Origin: Pseudomonadota bacterium
GTDB taxonomy: Bacteria; Pseudomonadota; Gammaproteobacteria; Burkholderiales; Burkholderiaceae_C
Direction: 5' to 3'
Length of the DNA stretch: 6,315 bases
Assembly (NCBI GenBank): GCA_021798395.1
Contig: JAJZHS010000153.1
Coordinates: 1 to 6,315, forward strand
Position numbers and translations under genes: made by a program
The notes under the pieces: generated by a model
Told to the model about the DNA's origin: nothing
Databases searched by the model: none
The model's input: only the letters and a program-made list of their open reading frames with translations
In this document: in pieces, positions 4,981-6,315 of the stretch
Layout: each line of letters begins with the position of its first letter
Position numbering within the stretch: position 1 is the first letter of the stretch

Positions 4981-6315
4981 TCAACCGAGGCGTGCCAGCT
5001 GCTCGTGCACCTTGGCCAGCATGGCGCCGAACGCGGCCTGGCGGCCGCGTTCCTGCTCGACCACCGCGGCCGGCGCGCGCGCGACGAAGCCGGCGTTGCC
5101 GAGCTTGGCCTGGGCTTTCGCGATTTCGCCCTGCAGCCGCGCGACTTCGCGCCCCAGGCGCTCGCGTTCGGCGGCGACGTCGACCGCGACGTGCAGCGCC
5201 AGCCGCGTCGCGCCGACGATCGCGGTCGGCGCCGCCTGCACCGCGGCGCTCCAGGCGGCTTCGTCGTCGAACAGTTGCAGCTCGGAGACTCGCGCCAGTG
5301 CCTGCAGCGCGGCGGCGTCGTCGCGCAGCAACGCGGTGTCGCCGCAGGCCAGCAGCGGCAGCCGCTGTGCAGGCGACACCTTGAGCTCGCCACGCAGATT
5401 GCGGCATGCGTCGACGAGTTGCTTGAACGCCGCCATGCGCGCCTCGGCGGCGTCGTCGATCTTGTCCATCCGCGGTTGCGGCCACGGCGCGACCATCAGG
5501 CTGGGACCAGGCCTGCCGGCCAGCGGTGCGACCGTCTGCCACAGTTCCTCGGTGATGAACGGCATCAGCGGATGCGCCAGCCGCAGCACGGTTTCCAGGG
5601 TGCGCAGCAGCGTGCGGCGCGCGCCGCGGCGCAGCGCCTCGCTGCCGCCCGCGATCTGCACTTTGGCGATTTCGAGGTACCAGTCGCAGTATTCGTCCCA
5701 GACGAACTGGTAGATGGCCTGCGCGGCGAAGTCGAGCCGGTAGTCGGCCAGGCCCTGCGCGACCTGCTGCGCGCAGCGCTGCAGCGCCGAGGCGATCCAG
5801 CGGTCGGCACTGGAGAAGTGCAGCACGCCGTCGGGGCCGCAGTCCTTGGCGCACGGCAGCACGCCGCGCGCGCGCGCGTCGAGGCCGTCGACCTGCAGCA
5901 GCACGAAGCGGGTCGCGTTCCACAGCTTGTTGCAGAAGTTGCGATACCCCTCGCAGCGCTTGGTGTCGAAGTTGATGTTGCGACCCAACGTCGCCAGCGA
6001 GGCGAAGGTCATGCGCAGCGCATCGGCGCCGTACGCCGGAATGCCTTGCGGGAATTCGCGCTCGGTGGCCTTGCGCACCGCCGGCGCGGTTTCCGGCCGG
6101 CGCAGCCCGGTGGTGCGCTTGTCCAGCAGCGGCTGCAGTTCGATGCCGTCGATCAGGTCGACCGGGTCGAGCACGTTGCCTTCGGACTTGCTCATCTTCT
6201 TGCCGTGCGCGTCGAGCACCAGGCCGTGGATGTAGACGTCGCGGAACGGCACGCGGCCGGTGAAATGGGTCGTCAGCATGATCATGCGCGCGACCCAGAA
6301 GAAAATGATGTCGTA
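4981..6315 (-). CDS. valS: Valyl-tRNA synthetase, C-terminal part, N-terminal half outside window
   Basis: ValRS charges tRNA-Val with valine using ATP, in the cytoplasm; it is an essential class I synthetase of about 950 residues. The frame is open to the right edge, and 444 C-terminal residues are visible. They begin with YDIIFFWVARM, the end of the Rossmann catalytic core. The catalytic KMSKS loop is intact at visible residues 40-44 within HGKKMSKSEGNVLDP. LATLGRNINFD (107-117) and EGYRNFCNKLWNATRF (122-137) lead into the helical anticodon-binding domain. The last 70 or so residues form the charged, Ala-rich coiled-coil arm (AERERLGREVARLQGEIAKA and onward) that is specific to ValRS. The stretch after KMSKS is about 400 residues, close to E. 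coli, so the C-terminus is complete. The HIGH motif and editing domain lie outside the window. galU follows downstream after 70 bases. Confidence 0.97.
   Translation of the reverse strand, partial: YDIIFFWVARMIMLTTHFTGRVPFRDVYIHGLVLDAHGKKMSKSEGNVLDPVDLIDGIELQPLLDKRTTGLRRPETAPAVRKATEREFPQGIPAYGADALRMTFASLATLGRNINFDTKRCEGYRNFCNKLWNATRFVLLQVDGLDARARGVLPCAKDCGPDGVLHFSSADRWIASALQRCAQQVAQGLADYRLDFAAQAIYQFVWDEYCDWYLEIAKVQIAGGSEALRRGARRTLLRTLETVLRLAHPLMPFITEELWQTVAPLAGRPGPSLMVAPWPQPRMDKIDDAAEARMAAFKQLVDACRNLRGELKVSPAQRLPLLACGDTALLRDDAAALQALARVSELQLFDDEAAWSAAVQAAPTAIVGATRLALHVAVDVAAERERLGREVARLQGEIAKAQAKLGNAGFVARAPAAVVEQERGRQAAFGAMLAKVHEQLARLG

Noticed and set aside
4089..5384. Long plus-strand open frame (about 430 codons) opposite galU and valS
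   Set aside because: It is antisense to two highly conserved genes, low in complexity towards its end, and has no plausible ribosome binding site or family signature.

Overview
The window is a GC-rich, densely packed piece of a proteobacterial chromosome, with third codon positions dominated by G and C. Gene content fits a housekeeping region of a high-GC betaproteobacterium, or less likely a gammaproteobacterium of the xanthomonad type. The hemD-hemX-hemY order is the classical proteobacterial haem cluster, and the HemX, HemY, CysM, GalU and ValS proteins all look proteobacterial. I cannot name a genus. There are no RNA genes, insertion sequences, phage genes or CRISPR repeats.

Layout: the left part (2-3701) is a tight plus-strand run. 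It holds the 3' end of a uroporphyrinogen-III synthase gene (hemD-like), hemX, hemY and cysM. The hemX stop overlaps the hemY start by one base, and cysM starts one base after the hemY stop, so at least hemX-hemY-cysM reads as one translationally coupled unit. After 64 bases comes tusA (3766-4011, plus), with its own strong ribosome binding site and a possible -10 box. From the other side, on the minus strand, come valS (its N-terminal half lies beyond the right edge) and then galU. They are 70 bases apart and converge on tusA with only a 20-base gap.

Function: HemD makes uroporphyrinogen III, the branch point to haem, sirohaem and cobalamin. HemX and HemY are inner-membrane accessory proteins of the same cluster with no settled enzyme activity. 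CysM makes cysteine (or S-sulfocysteine), and TusA carries persulfide sulfur. Sirohaem, made from the HemD product, is the cofactor of sulfite reductase that feeds cysteine synthesis, so the left half has a loose tetrapyrrole-plus-sulfur theme; that link is inference. ValS and GalU are unrelated housekeeping enzymes.

I did not find a convincing undescribed system. The points most worth a second look are the visible N-terminal part of the hemD-like protein, which does not look like HemD and recalls the start of cyclopropane-fatty-acid synthases, and a possibly leaderless hemX whose product has nine consecutive prolines near its N-terminus.
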